Source: Fictibacillus nanhaiensis (GTDB lineage Bacteria; Bacillota; Bacilli; Bacillales; Fictibacillaceae). Taken from it: DNA of 64,000 nt. The stretch spans positions 682,001 to 746,000 of the forward strand of contig JAEACG010000002.1 in assembly GCA_016401345.1 (NCBI GenBank), read 5' to 3'. A model generated the notes under the pieces. It saw nothing but the letters and a program-made list of their open reading frames with translations. It did not search any database and was not told the origin of the DNA. This document shows, piece by piece, positions 8,273 to 17,159 of this stretch. Position 1 is the first letter of the stretch. Every line of letters begins with the position of its first letter. A program made the position numbers and the translations under genes.

Positions 8273-9457
8273 ATGGCTGAAATCAGCAGTACACTTTTAT
8301 ATAGTGCATTTATTATTTACTTGTTCTCTACTCTATTCTTTGCAATGTCTATTTCAGATAAAAAAGGAAAAGATGCTGTTCATACAAAAAAGTGGGGAAA
8401 AATAGGGTTCATAAGTTCATGTGTAGGTTTTGCAGCTCAACTAGGCTATTTTATTACAAGGTGGATGGCAAGTGGACATGCCCCTGTAAGTAACTTGTTT
8501 GAGTTCACTACCTTTTTTGGCATGATGATGGTACTTGCATTCATTATTCTATACATCATCTATCGAACGAACGGTCTAGGCGTTTTCGCGATGCCTATAG
8601 CTGTTCTTGTTATCGCATATGCCAGTATGTTTCCAAGAGATATCTCTCCGCTTATTCCTGCCCTTCAAAGTGACTGGCTGAAGATCCATGTTACAACAGC
8701 GGCGCTCGGAGAGGGAATCCTTGCGATCTCTTTCGTATCAGGACTCATTTATTTAATACGTACAGTTGATCAGACCGTCTCGTCTAAAAAGACTTTATGG
8801 TTAGAGATCATTCTTTACAGTTTGATTGCGGTTGTTGGATTCATCTTTGTTTCGGTCGGTTTTAAAGGTGCTGGATATGAAACGACATTTGAAATGATGG
8901 ATGATAACAATCAGGCAGTTAAAGTCGTCTATGATATGCCTGCCATAGCAGGTCCAAGTAACGGAGAGCAACTGGACGATTCGTTTGGATCACTATTCTC
9001 AACGCCATCTTGGATGAACGGTGTTGATGCTTCTGTTAAGTTGAATACGTTCATTTGGTCTCTCTTAGCAGGAGGAATCCTTTATGGCTTACTTCGTCTG
9101 ATTTTAAGAAAAAGAATAGCAGCAGCTCTTCAGACAAAAGTTAAGATGAAACCAGATCTTCTGGATGAGATCAGCTACCGAGCAGTTGCGATCGGCTTTC
9201 CTATCTTTACACTCGGAGCACTAATCTTTGCTATGATATGGGCTCAACAAGCTTGGTCGAGATTCTGGGGATGGGATCCAAAAGAAGTTTGGGCTCTTAT
9301 CACGTTCTTGTTCTATGCCGCTTTTCTTCATTTACGACTATCAAGGGGCTGGCACGGAGAAAAGTCTGCATGGCTTTGTGTGCTAGGGTTCTGGATCATC
9401 ACATTTAACTTGATCGCGGTAAACCTTGTTCTTGTAGGATTGCATTCATACGCTTAA
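8273..9457 (+). CDS. resC: Cytochrome c biogenesis protein ResC (CcsA)
   Basis: ResC is a multi-pass membrane protein of the CcmC/CcmF/CcsA family that binds haem through the Trp-rich loop WGWDPKEVW and flanking histidines, here in the C-terminal third. It has about 394 residues and many hydrophobic segments. A large loop around residues 195-240 sits outside the membrane helices. GGGAGGG at 8260-8266 favours ATG 8273 over ATG 8270. It works with ResB, and a terminator follows before resD. Confidence 0.93.
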   Translation: MAEISSTLLYSAFIIYLFSTLFFAMSISDKKGKDAVHTKKWGKIGFISSCVGFAAQLGYFITRWMASGHAPVSNLFEFTTFFGMMMVLAFIILYIIYRTNGLGVFAMPIAVLVIAYASMFPRDISPLIPALQSDWLKIHVTTAALGEGILAISFVSGLIYLIRTVDQTVSSKKTLWLEIILYSLIAVVGFIFVSVGFKGAGYETTFEMMDDNNQAVKVVYDMPAIAGPSNGEQLDDSFGSLFSTPSWMNGVDASVKLNTFIWSLLAGGILYGLLRLILRKRIAAALQTKVKMKPDLLDEISYRAVAIGFPIFTLGALIFAMIWAQQAWSRFWGWDPKEVWALITFLFYAAFLHLRLSRGWHGEKSAWLCVLGFWIITFNLIAVNLVLVGLHSYA

Positions 9458-9465
9458 AGATTTTA

Positions 9466-9496
9466 AAGTCTCTCTTTCATTAGAGAGACTTTTTTA
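9466..9496 (+). terminator. Intrinsic terminator after resC
   Basis: AAGTCTCTC and GAGAGACTTTTTT form the stem. It separates resABC from resDE, which has its own upstream promoter candidate. Confidence 0.85.
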
Positions 9497-9569
9497 TAAG
9501 AGACGAACGTGATCAACTACATAATGACCTTTAAGAATTGTTGTTTTAATCATTTTGTTTACTTCATTG

Positions 9570-9795
9570 ATAAGTTTATTGTAGTGGAAGATGCGAAACT
9601 CCTACGGGACGAACGGCCAGGTGGAGACTCCTAAGGTCGCGTAGCGTGCCAGCTACCTGCAATTTCTTCTGGTAAGGCATGCGACGAGAAATCTCGCTTC
9701 GATAGGCTTTGCTGGTAGACGCAGGAGCACACGTACTTCTTCGAACACCGTTCGCCCCGTGGAAAGCGAGCATCTGTAACGGAAATCAACTACTG
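9570..9795. repeat. Enlarged copy of the palindromic intergenic repeat
   Basis: The outer parts match the 130-bp repeats (GTAGTGGAAGATGCGAAACTCC on the left, CCCCGTGGAAAGCGAGCAT and GGAAATCAACTACT on the right). About 95 bp of extra sequence extends the central arm, with its own inverted segments such as CGAGAAATCTCG. The paired block ACGGG with CCCGT keeps the fold with different bases from the other copies. It occupies most of the 477-bp gap between resC and resD. Confidence 0.7.
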
Positions 9796-9855
9796 AATAA
9801 GTTTTATTCAAAACCAACCCTAAATGAAAGAAAATAGATAGACAGCATGTCCGGT

Positions 9856-9885
9856 TTGTTTAGTGTACTTGGTTTCATGTATGAT
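9856..9885 (+). promoter_or_regulatory. Probable sigma-A promoter for resDE
   Basis: TTGTTT (9856-9861), an 18-bp spacer and TATGAT (9880-9885), about 45 bp before the resD ATG. Confidence 0.5.
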
Positions 9886-9934
9886 AGAGACAGGAAAAAA
9901 TCTAGTTTAACTGATTTTATGTGGAGGATTGAAT

Positions 9935-10651
9935 ATGGATACAGAAGCTAAAATTCTAGTTGTTGATGATGAAGAAAGAATTCGAAAACTATTAACGATG
10001 TATCTAGAGCGAGAGAACTACGAAGTTCATGAAGCCGAAAACGGTGAGGATGCGCTACAGATGGCAGTATCCATCAATTTTGATCTCATATTGCTCGACC
10101 TTATGCTTCCTGGTATGGATGGCATTGAGGTTTGTGAAAAGTTAAGAGAAAAGAAAGCGACTCCTGTAATCATGTTGACAGCTAAAGGAGAAGAGCTTAA
10201 CCGCATAGAAGGATTCGAAGCAGGTACGGACGATTACATCGCGAAGCCGTTCAGTCCAAGAGAAGTCATTCTACGAGTAAAAGCGTTGTTGAGAAGGTCG
10301 TCACCGACGAAGTTTCTTCAAACCGAAACGGTTGCAAAGAACGTTGTTGTGTTTAAGCACCTTACGATCGATCACGATGCTCACCGTGTAACAGCTGGCG
10401 GAAAAGAAGTCAACTTAACACCGAAAGAATATGAGTTGTTGTACTACTTAGCGAAGACTCCAGATAAAGTCTATGCGCGCGAACAATTGCTAAAAGATGT
10501 TTGGAACTATGAATTCTTTGGTGATCTTAGAACAGTTGACACACATGTGAAAAGACTTAGAGAAAAGCTTAACAAAGTCTCACCGGATGCAGCATCCATG
10601 ATCGCTACCGTTTGGGGAGTAGGATATAAATTTGAGGTTGGGAATGAATGA
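9935..10651 (+). CDS. resD: Response regulator ResD
   Basis: This is an OmpR-family response regulator that activates respiratory and anaerobic genes including res and qcr. The receiver domain has the acidic pocket DD (11-12), phospho-acceptor Asp55 in LLDLMLPG and Lys104 in AKPF. The winged-helix DNA-binding domain ends at VWGVGYKFEV. GGAGG at 9923-9927 sits 7 nt before ATG 9935; an upstream TTG at 9929 is too close to that site. The stop overlaps the resE start in ATGA, so the two are translationally coupled. Confidence 0.95.
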   Translation: MDTEAKILVVDDEERIRKLLTMYLERENYEVHEAENGEDALQMAVSINFDLILLDLMLPGMDGIEVCEKLREKKATPVIMLTAKGEELNRIEGFEAGTDDYIAKPFSPREVILRVKALLRRSSPTKFLQTETVAKNVVVFKHLTIDHDAHRVTAGGKEVNLTPKEYELLYYLAKTPDKVYAREQLLKDVWNYEFFGDLRTVDTHVKRLREKLNKVSPDAASMIATVWGVGYKFEVGNE

Positions 10652-12447
10652 TCTGGAGAAGTGTAGTTGGTAAACTTTGGATAACGATACTTTTATTAGT
10701 CTCGGTCGTTTTAACCCTGCTCACCATTCTTCTTACGCAGTTCTTTGAATCGTTTTACGATGATCAAGCCAAAGATCAATTAACGAAGATGGCTGATCGA
10801 GTGATGTTGATTATGGAAAGCGATGAGAACAAGGAAGAAGCAATACGCATCACAAGTGAAATGGCTGAAGCATATTCCATGTCTATCATGATCATAGACG
10901 AAAATCAGGAATCCTTTATGTCTAAGAATTCTTACGATGATGCACCTTATATCCCTGTTTCTGTTTTCAAAGAGAATGATCAGTTATCAACTGTCGCAGA
11001 GAGTGGAAAAAAGATCTATGTAAACGGAGATTTTCCCGTTTTGAAAGAAAATGATGAGACGATGCAAACGATGATCATCTATGGTGAACCGTATGGATCG
11101 GGAGAAAATGCAGGAGCCGTTTACGTCTATCAATCCATCGAGAATGTGGAAAAAACAACGAATCATACAAAGTATCTCATCTTTTTAGCAGCGGGGATCG
11201 CGATCATTTTAACTACGATCTTTGCGTTTTTCTTATCTACTCGAATTACGGCACCACTAAGAAGGATGAGAGAAGCAGCCACCTCTGTAGCAAAAGGTGA
11301 ATTTGATATGAAAGTGCCGATTTTAACGCATGATGAGATCGGCGAACTTGGCATGACGTTTAACCGTATGGGCAGACAGTTAAAAAACAATATCACAGCA
11401 TTGAATCAAGAAAAAGAACAGTTAACAAGTGTTTTAAGTTCGATGGCTGATGGTGTGATCACCTTTGATAGAAAAATGAACATACTGGTTACGAATCCTC
11501 CTGCTGATCGATTCCTACAGGCATTTTATTACGAATCAGGCATGAAGACAGAGGTCAACGGAAACGTTCCTGAGACGGTCAAACAGCTCTTTGGGCAAGT
11601 TGTTGCACTTGAGAGTGAACAGATGACAGAGATCGCGATACAAGGCCGCTCGTGGGTCGTCGTTATGACACCACTATATGACCAATCTATGATTCGTGGA
11701 GCGGTAGCTGTACTTCGTGATATGACAGAAGAACGACGAATGGACAAGCTTAGAGAAGACTTTGTTGCGAACGTTTCACATGAATTAAAGACGCCGATCG
11801 CTATGCTGCAAGGATATAGTGAAGCGATCGTAGATGATATTGCAGAATCTGAAGAAGAGAAGAAAGAGCTAGCAGGAATCATCTTAGACGAATCGAAACG
11901 GATGGGAAGACTTGTTAACGAACTTCTCGATCTAGCGAGATTAGAAGCGGGTCATATGAAGCTTCACTACAGCTCTCTTCCGATCATTCCTTTTGCAGAA
12001 AGAATCGTCCGGAAGTTCCAAGGTCCTGCTAAAGACCGAGAGATTCAATTAAGTTTAGAATTTAAAGGTAATCACCAAAGTCTTGAAGGTGAAATGGATA
12101 TCGATCCAGACCGGATCGAGCAAGTCTTAACCAATTTAATCGATAATGCTATTCGTCATACTTCTCAAGGTGGATTTGTTAACCTGACTGTAGAAGTGAG
12201 CGATCAGAACGTGAAGTTTTTCGTTAAAGACAATGGAACAGGAATTAAAGAAGAAGATCTGCCATTTGTTTTCGAACGCTTTTATAAAGGGGACAAAGCA
12301 AGAACAAGAGGGAAATCAGGTGGAACGGGTCTTGGGCTTGCCATAGCAAGAAACATTGTAGAAGCACATGGTGGTCAGATCAGCGTTCACAGCAAGAATA
12401 ATGAAGGCACGACATTTTCTTTCGTTATTCCGCGAACGTTGAAATAA
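10648..12447 (+). CDS. resE: Sensor histidine kinase ResE
   Basis: ResE is the membrane kinase/phosphatase partner of ResD. The domain order in 599 residues is: transmembrane helix 1 (12-33), an extracytoplasmic domain, helix 2 (176-197), HAMP, a PAS-like domain (about 255-360), then the dimerisation and phospho-acceptor region with His378 in VSHELKTP, and an ATP-binding domain with N-box LTNLIDNAIRHT and glycine boxes DNGTGI and GGTGLGLAI. It overlaps resD by 4 bp. In B. subtilis it senses redox or oxygen state. sigX-rsiX, which follow resE in B. subtilis, are not here. Confidence 0.95.
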   Translation: MIWRSVVGKLWITILLLVSVVLTLLTILLTQFFESFYDDQAKDQLTKMADRVMLIMESDENKEEAIRITSEMAEAYSMSIMIIDENQESFMSKNSYDDAPYIPVSVFKENDQLSTVAESGKKIYVNGDFPVLKENDETMQTMIIYGEPYGSGENAGAVYVYQSIENVEKTTNHTKYLIFLAAGIAIILTTIFAFFLSTRITAPLRRMREAATSVAKGEFDMKVPILTHDEIGELGMTFNRMGRQLKNNITALNQEKEQLTSVLSSMADGVITFDRKMNILVTNPPADRFLQAFYYESGMKTEVNGNVPETVKQLFGQVVALESEQMTEIAIQGRSWVVVMTPLYDQSMIRGAVAVLRDMTEERRMDKLREDFVANVSHELKTPIAMLQGYSEAIVDDIAESEEEKKELAGIILDESKRMGRLVNELLDLARLEAGHMKLHYSSLPIIPFAERIVRKFQGPAKDREIQLSLEFKGNHQSLEGEMDIDPDRIEQVLTNLIDNAIRHTSQGGFVNLTVEVSDQNVKFFVKDNGTGIKEEDLPFVFERFYKGDKARTRGKSGGTGLGLAIARNIVEAHGGQISVHSKNNEGTTFSFVIPRTLK

Positions 12448-12510
12448 ATTAGCAATACGTCCCGATTAATCTTGTTTCATAAGGAACAAAAGCAGTTATT
12501 AAAAAAGGAT

Positions 12511-12539
12511 TTCACAAATTTCTCCAATATGTTTATAAT
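12511..12539 (+). promoter_or_regulatory. Sigma-A promoter of the cobalamin-riboswitch operon
   Basis: TTCACA (12511-12516), a 17-bp spacer and a perfect TATAAT (12534-12539), about 30 bp before the aptamer. Confidence 0.75.
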
Positions 12540-12571
12540 AGGAATTGTGATTTCATAAAATTTCATACGTG

Positions 12572-12738
12572 TTAAACAGGTGCAGTCCTTTGTTGGACGA
12601 GCTTAATAGGGAAAACGGTTAGATTCCGTTGCGGTCCCGCCACTGTAATTGTGAGAATCCTATAGTTTCGCCACTGTGAAAACGGGAAGGCGTTAGGAGA
12701 CGATGATCAAGAGCCAGGAGACCTGCCTGTTTGTTACA
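12572..12738 (+). ncRNA. Cobalamin riboswitch aptamer
   Basis: The B12 box AGCCAGGAGACCTGCC is present at about 12712-12727, and the conserved upstream elements GGTGCAG, GGGAA and GCCACTGT appear in the right order. The arms AACAGG and CCTGTT close the aptamer. It is followed by a terminator, so the gene-off state with B12 bound is probably premature termination. It controls the downstream DUF4430 lipoprotein and ECF S component. Confidence 0.93.
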
Positions 12739-12811
12739 TGACATGACCTACGAGGATAGGGGGGTGTTTAACAGTACCGGGGCCGGTTGCTGTTTTCTGC
12801 CTGTATACTAT

Positions 12812-12843
12812 TAATCTCCTTCGTAGCCGAAGGGGATTTTTTT
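12812..12843 (+). terminator. Expression-platform terminator of the cobalamin riboswitch
   Basis: AATCTCCTTCG and CGAAGGGGATT flank TAGC and precede a T-run. The upstream CTACGAGGA (about 12748-12757) can pair with TCCTTCGTAG and act as an antiterminator. Confidence 0.8.
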
Positions 12844-12904
12844 AGTTGCGTAAAGTAAGTTGTAGGACCAAACAAAACGTTTTTATAACAGAAAGAGGTC
12901 AATC

Positions 12905-13306
12905 GTGAAAAAATTACTTTTAGTATTAGCAACAATGATGATGATGTTAGTAGGCTGTGGAACGACTGAAACGAAGGAAACGGCTGATCAGCCGAAACAA
13001 GAAGAAACGAAGAAAGAACAAGTAACGGTTCAGATCACAAAAGAGAACGGTAAAGAAAAAGTTACGGAAAAGAAAGTCGATATCGCAAAAGATGCGACAA
13101 TCATGGACGTGATGCAAGATAACTTTAAGATTGAAACACAATACGATGGTGCATTTATCAGCAGTATTGAAGGAGTAGCTGGAAGCGAACAGGACAAAAC
13201 ATCTTGGTTCTTTTCTGTAAACGGTGAAGAAGCGATGAAGGGTGCTAAGGATATTACGTTAAAACCTGGCGATGTCGTAGAATTTGATCTTCACAAATAT
13301 GAATAA
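12905..13306 (+). CDS. DUF4430 lipoprotein, cobalamin-regulated
   Basis: This is a small extracellular lipoprotein of 133 residues with lipobox LVGC (Cys19), a charged linker, and a C-terminal DUF4430 domain (about 45-130) containing SWFFSVNG and LKPGDVVEF. DUF4430 is the fold also found at the C-terminus of transcobalamin-type B12 binders. Placement under a cobalamin riboswitch and in front of an ECF S component suggests that it captures corrinoid at the cell surface; that role is inference. The start is GTG with AGAGGTC upstream. Confidence 0.82.
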   Translation: MKKLLLVLATMMMMLVGCGTTETKETADQPKQEETKKEQVTVQITKENGKEKVTEKKVDIAKDATIMDVMQDNFKIETQYDGAFISSIEGVAGSEQDKTSWFFSVNGEEAMKGAKDITLKPGDVVEFDLHKYE

Positions 13307-13829
13307 GCTGACAGTCAAACGAATTACGATCATTGCCTTACTTGCTGCTATATTAACAGTAGGCAGAATCACCTTCTCAATGATACCCAATGTTCAGCCG
13401 AATACGACGATACTCATTCTTGCTTCATTCGTACTCGGTCCTGTGCAAGGGTTGTTACTTGCTATATTAAGCACGATAACAACAAATCTTTTTCTAGGGC
13501 ATGGTCTGTGGACGTTCGGTCAGATGTTTGCCTGGGGATTGATAGCCGTTATGAGCGCATATCTAGGCAAATACAGACATAACATACCTTGGCTGTTGCT
13601 CCCGATCTATGCAGGATTCTGTGGCTTTTTGTTTGGTTTCATCATGTCTGTTCTCTTTGGTGGAATCATCATGCAGAAATTCTGGCCGTATTACTTGGCG
13701 AGCCTCCCATTTGATCTAAATCATGCGATTGGTAACGTGGTGTTCTTCATCGTACTTTACAAACCACTTCTCTATGTGATGGAAAATTATATTAATAAAG
13801 ATGGAAGTCAAAAAGCTGCCTTTGAATAG
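13299..13829 (+). CDS. ECF transporter S component, predicted cobalamin specific
   Basis: This is an integral-membrane substrate-binding subunit of an energy-coupling-factor transporter, about 176 residues with five or six membrane helices. It resembles the predicted cobalamin S component CblT. ATG 13299 overlaps the TAA of the preceding gene, so translation is probably coupled; an in-frame TTG at 13284 lacks a ribosome site. The energising EcfA/EcfA'/EcfT subunits are not in the window and would be shared from elsewhere. The cobalamin riboswitch upstream is the best evidence for substrate. Confidence 0.85.
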   Translation: MNKLTVKRITIIALLAAILTVGRITFSMIPNVQPNTTILILASFVLGPVQGLLLAILSTITTNLFLGHGLWTFGQMFAWGLIAVMSAYLGKYRHNIPWLLLPIYAGFCGFLFGFIMSVLFGGIIMQKFWPYYLASLPFDLNHAIGNVVFFIVLYKPLLYVMENYINKDGSQKAAFE

Positions 13830-13841
13830 GGAGCTTTTTTA
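13810..13841 (+). terminator. Terminator after the ECF S component
   Basis: AAAAAGCT and AGCTTTTTT pair across an imperfect inner stem. The hairpin begins within the last codons of the gene. Confidence 0.65.
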
Positions 13842-13861
13842 GCTCTCTTAAAGTTTAATGT

Positions 13862-13901
13862 TGAAAAAAACAGAACTTCGTATTATTTGGAAGTTCTGTT
13901 T
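13862..13901 (-). terminator. Terminator for the minus-strand small membrane protein
   Basis: Read on the minus strand, ACAGAACTTCC and GAAGTTCTGT form a strong stem followed by a T-run. It lies just past the stop codon at 13929. Confidence 0.8.
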
Positions 13902-13928
13902 CGTGATATTCTGTATAGAAGCTAACAA

Positions 13929-14159
13929 TTACCCAAAGTTATGATGAAAACACCAAACAATAAGAAGTATACTCACTATTCCCCAAGCTGTGGCACTTAC
14001 GATCCACCAAATGATGGTTTTAGCTTTTGCTGAAGTTTCCTCGTTTTCCATTTTTCCTGTTATAAACGCGAGCTTACTTTCCATATCTTTTTTCATAGAA
14101 GTAAGAACAACAAATCCAATTGTTATAAAACCAATCGTGATCCAGAGTAGTATGTCCAT
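13929..14159 (-). CDS. Small two-helix membrane protein, hypothetical
   Basis: The protein has 76 residues with hydrophobic segments at about 3-19 and 49-69, joined by a charged linker of some 30 residues containing KMENEETSAKAK. I do not recognise the family. On the minus strand an AAAAGGGA ribosome site lies about 10 nt before the ATG, and a dedicated terminator follows the gene, which supports real expression. It is transcribed against its neighbours, between the B12 uptake operon and the PHP phosphatase. Confidence 0.65.
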   Translation of the reverse strand: MDILLWITIGFITIGFVVLTSMKKDMESKLAFITGKMENEETSAKAKTIIWWIVSATAWGIVSILLIVWCFHHNFG

Positions 14160-14386
14160 ATGCTCTACATCCCTTTTGTAGTTATTTTCTTTATCAAACT
14201 TCTTTATTCGAGTTCATTATCCTGCCTCATAAGATAAGAATGATGTTTATAGAGTAGATTTAGTAAGTTCCCAAGCGAAAACTCAACAACGAACTTTAGT
14301 TGAGCCTTTTCTTTAAAAACAGGTTCAAAAAGTTGAAAAGCTGAATAGGATGATAAAGTTGATTTACTTTTACCTAGGAGGACAAA

Positions 14387-14476
14387 ATGCGAGACTATCT
14401 GAACCGTTTTTTTGCTGTGATTTTTTTAATGATGTGCTTAAGCGTCTTATTTATAGGAGGGAAGTTGGGAGCATAA
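14387..14476 (+). CDS. 29-residue hydrophobic peptide
   Basis: A strong AGGAGG (14376-14381) lies 5 nt before ATG 14387. The frame encodes 29 residues: a short polar start (MRDYLNR), a hydrophobic helix of about 17 residues, and GGKLGA at the end. It would be a single-span membrane peptide. I cannot assign a family. The good ribosome site and sensible topology argue for coding, but length alone gives little statistical support. Confidence 0.45.
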   Translation: MRDYLNRFFAVIFLMMCLSVLFIGGKLGA

Positions 14477-14538
14477 ACACTTGAACGAACAAGGATTTCA
14501 TGGTACATATGGTAAAACGTTTTAAAAAGGAGATTAAT

Positions 14539-15351
14539 ATGCTAACAGATTACCATTCTCATCTCGAAAAAGGGACATTGACGATCGATTATCTAAAACA
14601 ATTTGTAGACACCGCAAAAGAGAAGGGAATACAAGAGTTTGGGATTTCTGAACACGCTTATCACTTTTATGAAACAAAAAACATCGTATCAAAACCATGG
14701 ATGGAAGAAAGACGTTATTACAAGATGGACGATTATGTAGATCTGTTTAAGCGTGCAGATCAGTTAGGAATGGACGTCCGCATGTCGATTGAAATGGATT
14801 ATACGCCGGGACGGCATGCTGAGATGGAGGCATTTATAAAATCCTATCCATTCGATTACGTGGTCGGATCTGTGCATTGGGTCGATGATTTTGGGATAGA
14901 CCTTGCAGAATACCGAAAAGAATGGGACCGTCGTGATCTTTATGAAACGTATCGTTCGTATTATGATCAAATTGTAACACTTGCAGAATCAAACCTATTT
15001 GATATTGTTGGACATATCGATCTAGTCAAGATCTTTAAATATGTTCCGACTGATCAAGAATTTCTTTTAGAACAGTATGAGCGCATTACAGATGCGTTAA
15101 AAGACTCAAAAACATGTGTAGAGATCTCATCTGCAGGTCTAAGAAAACCTGTAGGACGAATCTATCCAGAACCTGAACTTCTGTCTCTTTGCTATAAAAA
15201 GGGGATACCGATCGTACTCTCTTCAGATGCTCATGAACCGCACCAAGTTGGAGAGAATTATGAGGCGACTATAAAGCTTGCAAAAGAGATCGGTTACAGA
15301 AAGCTGATGACTTTTCAGGATGGGGAGAGAAAAGAAGTAGATTTAGGATAA
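14539..15351 (+). CDS. PHP-domain phosphatase, histidinol-phosphatase-like
   Basis: This is a PHP-superfamily metal-dependent phosphoesterase of 270 residues related to HisK/HisJ histidinol-phosphate phosphatase. Metal-binding motifs are visible: DYHSH near the N-terminus, SEHAY, SVHW, GHIDLVK and SSDAHEP. AAAAAGGAG sits 7 nt before ATG 14539; a longer in-frame ATG at 14500 lacks such a site. No histidine genes flank it, so the true substrate could be another sugar or amino-alcohol phosphate. It is convergent with serA. Confidence 0.8.
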   Translation: MLTDYHSHLEKGTLTIDYLKQFVDTAKEKGIQEFGISEHAYHFYETKNIVSKPWMEERRYYKMDDYVDLFKRADQLGMDVRMSIEMDYTPGRHAEMEAFIKSYPFDYVVGSVHWVDDFGIDLAEYRKEWDRRDLYETYRSYYDQIVTLAESNLFDIVGHIDLVKIFKYVPTDQEFLLEQYERITDALKDSKTCVEISSAGLRKPVGRIYPEPELLSLCYKKGIPIVLSSDAHEPHQVGENYEATIKLAKEIGYRKLMTFQDGERKEVDLG

Positions 15352-15360
15352 TAAACACAT

Positions 15361-15461
15361 AGCTCTGCATTCTGATATGCTCCCCTAAAGGTAGACAGAT
15401 TAAAAATAAAAATCTGTTTACTGTAAGGGGAGTATATCATCATGAATTGCAGAGCTTTTTG
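15361..15461. terminator. Long imperfect hairpin between PHP phosphatase and serA
   Basis: AGCTCTGCA pairs with TGCAGAGCT over a span of about 96 nt. Nested inside are GATAT with ATATC, TCCCCT with AGGGGA, and ACAGATT with AATCTGT. A T-run follows on the plus strand. It can end transcription of the phosphatase and perhaps of serA, but it is far longer than a normal terminator. Confidence 0.6.
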
Positions 15462-15466
15462 CTTTT

Positions 15467-17041
15467 CTATAGATCTAAAGGTTTGCACACAAGAAGATCC
15501 TCAATGCTTCTGAGTTCCTTCTGAGTAGATTCTGGAAGCTGGGTGTCAAAGGTAAGAACCATCATGGCTTCACCGCCAGCTGATTTTCGGCCAACGTGCA
15601 TTGTTGCGATATTTATGTTGCGTTCTCCTAAAAAAGCTCCTACTTTTCCGATAATACCTGGTGTGTCACGATGTTCGATGTAAAGAAGAGATCCTTGTGG
15701 TACAAAATCAACCGTATACCCGTTCAATTTAATGATTCGGCCACCAAAGCCTTTAACAAGTGTCGCAGAAAGAGTGAACGTTGTGTTCAGACCTGTAACC
15801 ATTACATGAATGATATTTGGATAACCATGATCATCTGTCCCATGTTTTTCACCGATTACGATTCCTTGTTCCTTTGCAGCCACCATGCTGTTTACATCGT
15901 TTACCGGCCGGTCTAATCTTGTTTTTAAGAAGCCACACAAAAAGCTGCGAGTAAGTGATGTTGTATCGGTTTCCGATAATGATCCGCCATAACCGATCGA
16001 AATCTCTGAAACAGGTTCTTTAAAGAATTGAGTTGTAAACGAACCAAGAAGATTTGAGAAGTCATAATAAGCAATCAGCTTCTCATACGTATCTTTTGAT
16101 AAAGAAGGAAAGTTAACAGCGTGTTTTAAAGGTTGATGTAAAAAATGAGATCGGATCTCATCGCTCGCCATGTAAGCTACATTCTTTTGTGCTTGTACGG
16201 TGGATGCAGCGATATGAGGTGTAACGATCACTTTAGGATGATCGACTAAAGAGCGACTAACGGGAGGTTCTTGTTCGAAAACGTCAAGAGCGCAGCCAGA
16301 TAGATGTTCGTTATCTAAGTAGTGTAGAAGAGCTTCCTCATCGATGATGCCTCCACGTGCACAGTTTAAGATAAACGCACCTTTTTTAGCGTATCTTAAG
16401 TTATCAAGATTTAATAGTTTATGGGTATCTTTTGTAAGCGGGGTATGAACGGTGATGACGTCACTCTGCTGGATTAACGTATCGAGATCAACAGAAGTAA
16501 CGGATAGTTCTTTTTGTTTTTCTTTCGGAAAATAAGGGTCAAAAACAAGTACGTTCATGGAGAAACTTTTCGCGCGCTTTGCAAGTTCAGAGCCGATTCT
16601 ACCCATTCCGACGATACCGAGCGTTTTTTGATAGAGTTCTTGGCCCGTATACTTTTTGCGGTTCCATTCACCTTGTTTTACAGATTGATTGGCTTGTGGA
16701 ATGTTGCGGACTAATGCCATCATCATGGCCCAAGTGTGTTCTGCAGTTGAAATGGTGTTTCCTTCAGGTGCATTAACGACGAGCACACCTCTTTTTGTCG
16801 CTGCGTTCAGATCGATATTATCTACTCCAACTCCAGCTCGTGCAATGATTTGAAGTGCGGGCAGCTGATTCAATACATCTTCAGTAATCTTTGTAGCACT
16901 TCTTACCATGATTCCTTGAATGTTTTCTGGTTGAGTAACTTCATCAAGTTTTCCGAAGATCAGCTCAACACCTTCAAGTTTTACTAACGGTTCAACACCT
17001 TCACTCGTTATTCCATCACAGACTAATACGGTTGCTGTCAC
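15467..17041 (-). CDS. serA: D-3-phosphoglycerate dehydrogenase
   Basis: SerA oxidises 3-phosphoglycerate to phosphohydroxypyruvate with NAD, the first step of serine synthesis. It has 524 residues: catalytic and NAD-binding domains with GMGRIGSELAKRA (about 148-160), the His of TPHIAAST, then the intervening ASB domain and a C-terminal ACT domain starting near residue 450 (LLYIEHRDTPGIIGKVG), which usually binds serine. The start is GTG with AAGGGGTGG upstream. The gene lies immediately downstream of fer on the same strand but has its own promoter candidate. Confidence 0.95.
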   Translation of the reverse strand: MTATVLVCDGITSEGVEPLVKLEGVELIFGKLDEVTQPENIQGIMVRSATKITEDVLNQLPALQIIARAGVGVDNIDLNAATKRGVLVVNAPEGNTISTAEHTWAMMMALVRNIPQANQSVKQGEWNRKKYTGQELYQKTLGIVGMGRIGSELAKRAKSFSMNVLVFDPYFPKEKQKELSVTSVDLDTLIQQSDVITVHTPLTKDTHKLLNLDNLRYAKKGAFILNCARGGIIDEEALLHYLDNEHLSGCALDVFEQEPPVSRSLVDHPKVIVTPHIAASTVQAQKNVAYMASDEIRSHFLHQPLKHAVNFPSLSKDTYEKLIAYYDFSNLLGSFTTQFFKEPVSEISIGYGGSLSETDTTSLTRSFLCGFLKTRLDRPVNDVNSMVAAKEQGIVIGEKHGTDDHGYPNIIHVMVTGLNTTFTLSATLVKGFGGRIIKLNGYTVDFVPQGSLLYIEHRDTPGIIGKVGAFLGERNINIATMHVGRKSAGGEAMMVLTFDTQLPESTQKELRSIEDLLVCKPLDL

Positions 17042-17087
17042 AGTTCCACCCCTTGTCTATCTTTATGAATAGCATCAATATTTTGAT

Positions 17088-17116
17088 AATTTATCACATT
17101 CTGACGATAGGTACAA
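17088..17116 (-). promoter_or_regulatory. Probable serA promoter with an overlapping palindrome
   Basis: On the minus strand TTGTAC (17111-17116), a 17-bp spacer and an extended -10 TGaTAAATT ending at 17088. A palindrome ATCAATATTTTGAT (17074-17087) lies at the expected start of transcription and could be an operator. Confidence 0.5.
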
Positions 17117-17159
17117 CTATGATTTTTAAGATAGCGGTTTCAAAAAAGAAGAAAACTAA

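Noticed and set aside
16514-16776. Plus-strand frames inside serA
   Set aside because: They are antisense shadows of the NAD-binding domain of serA.
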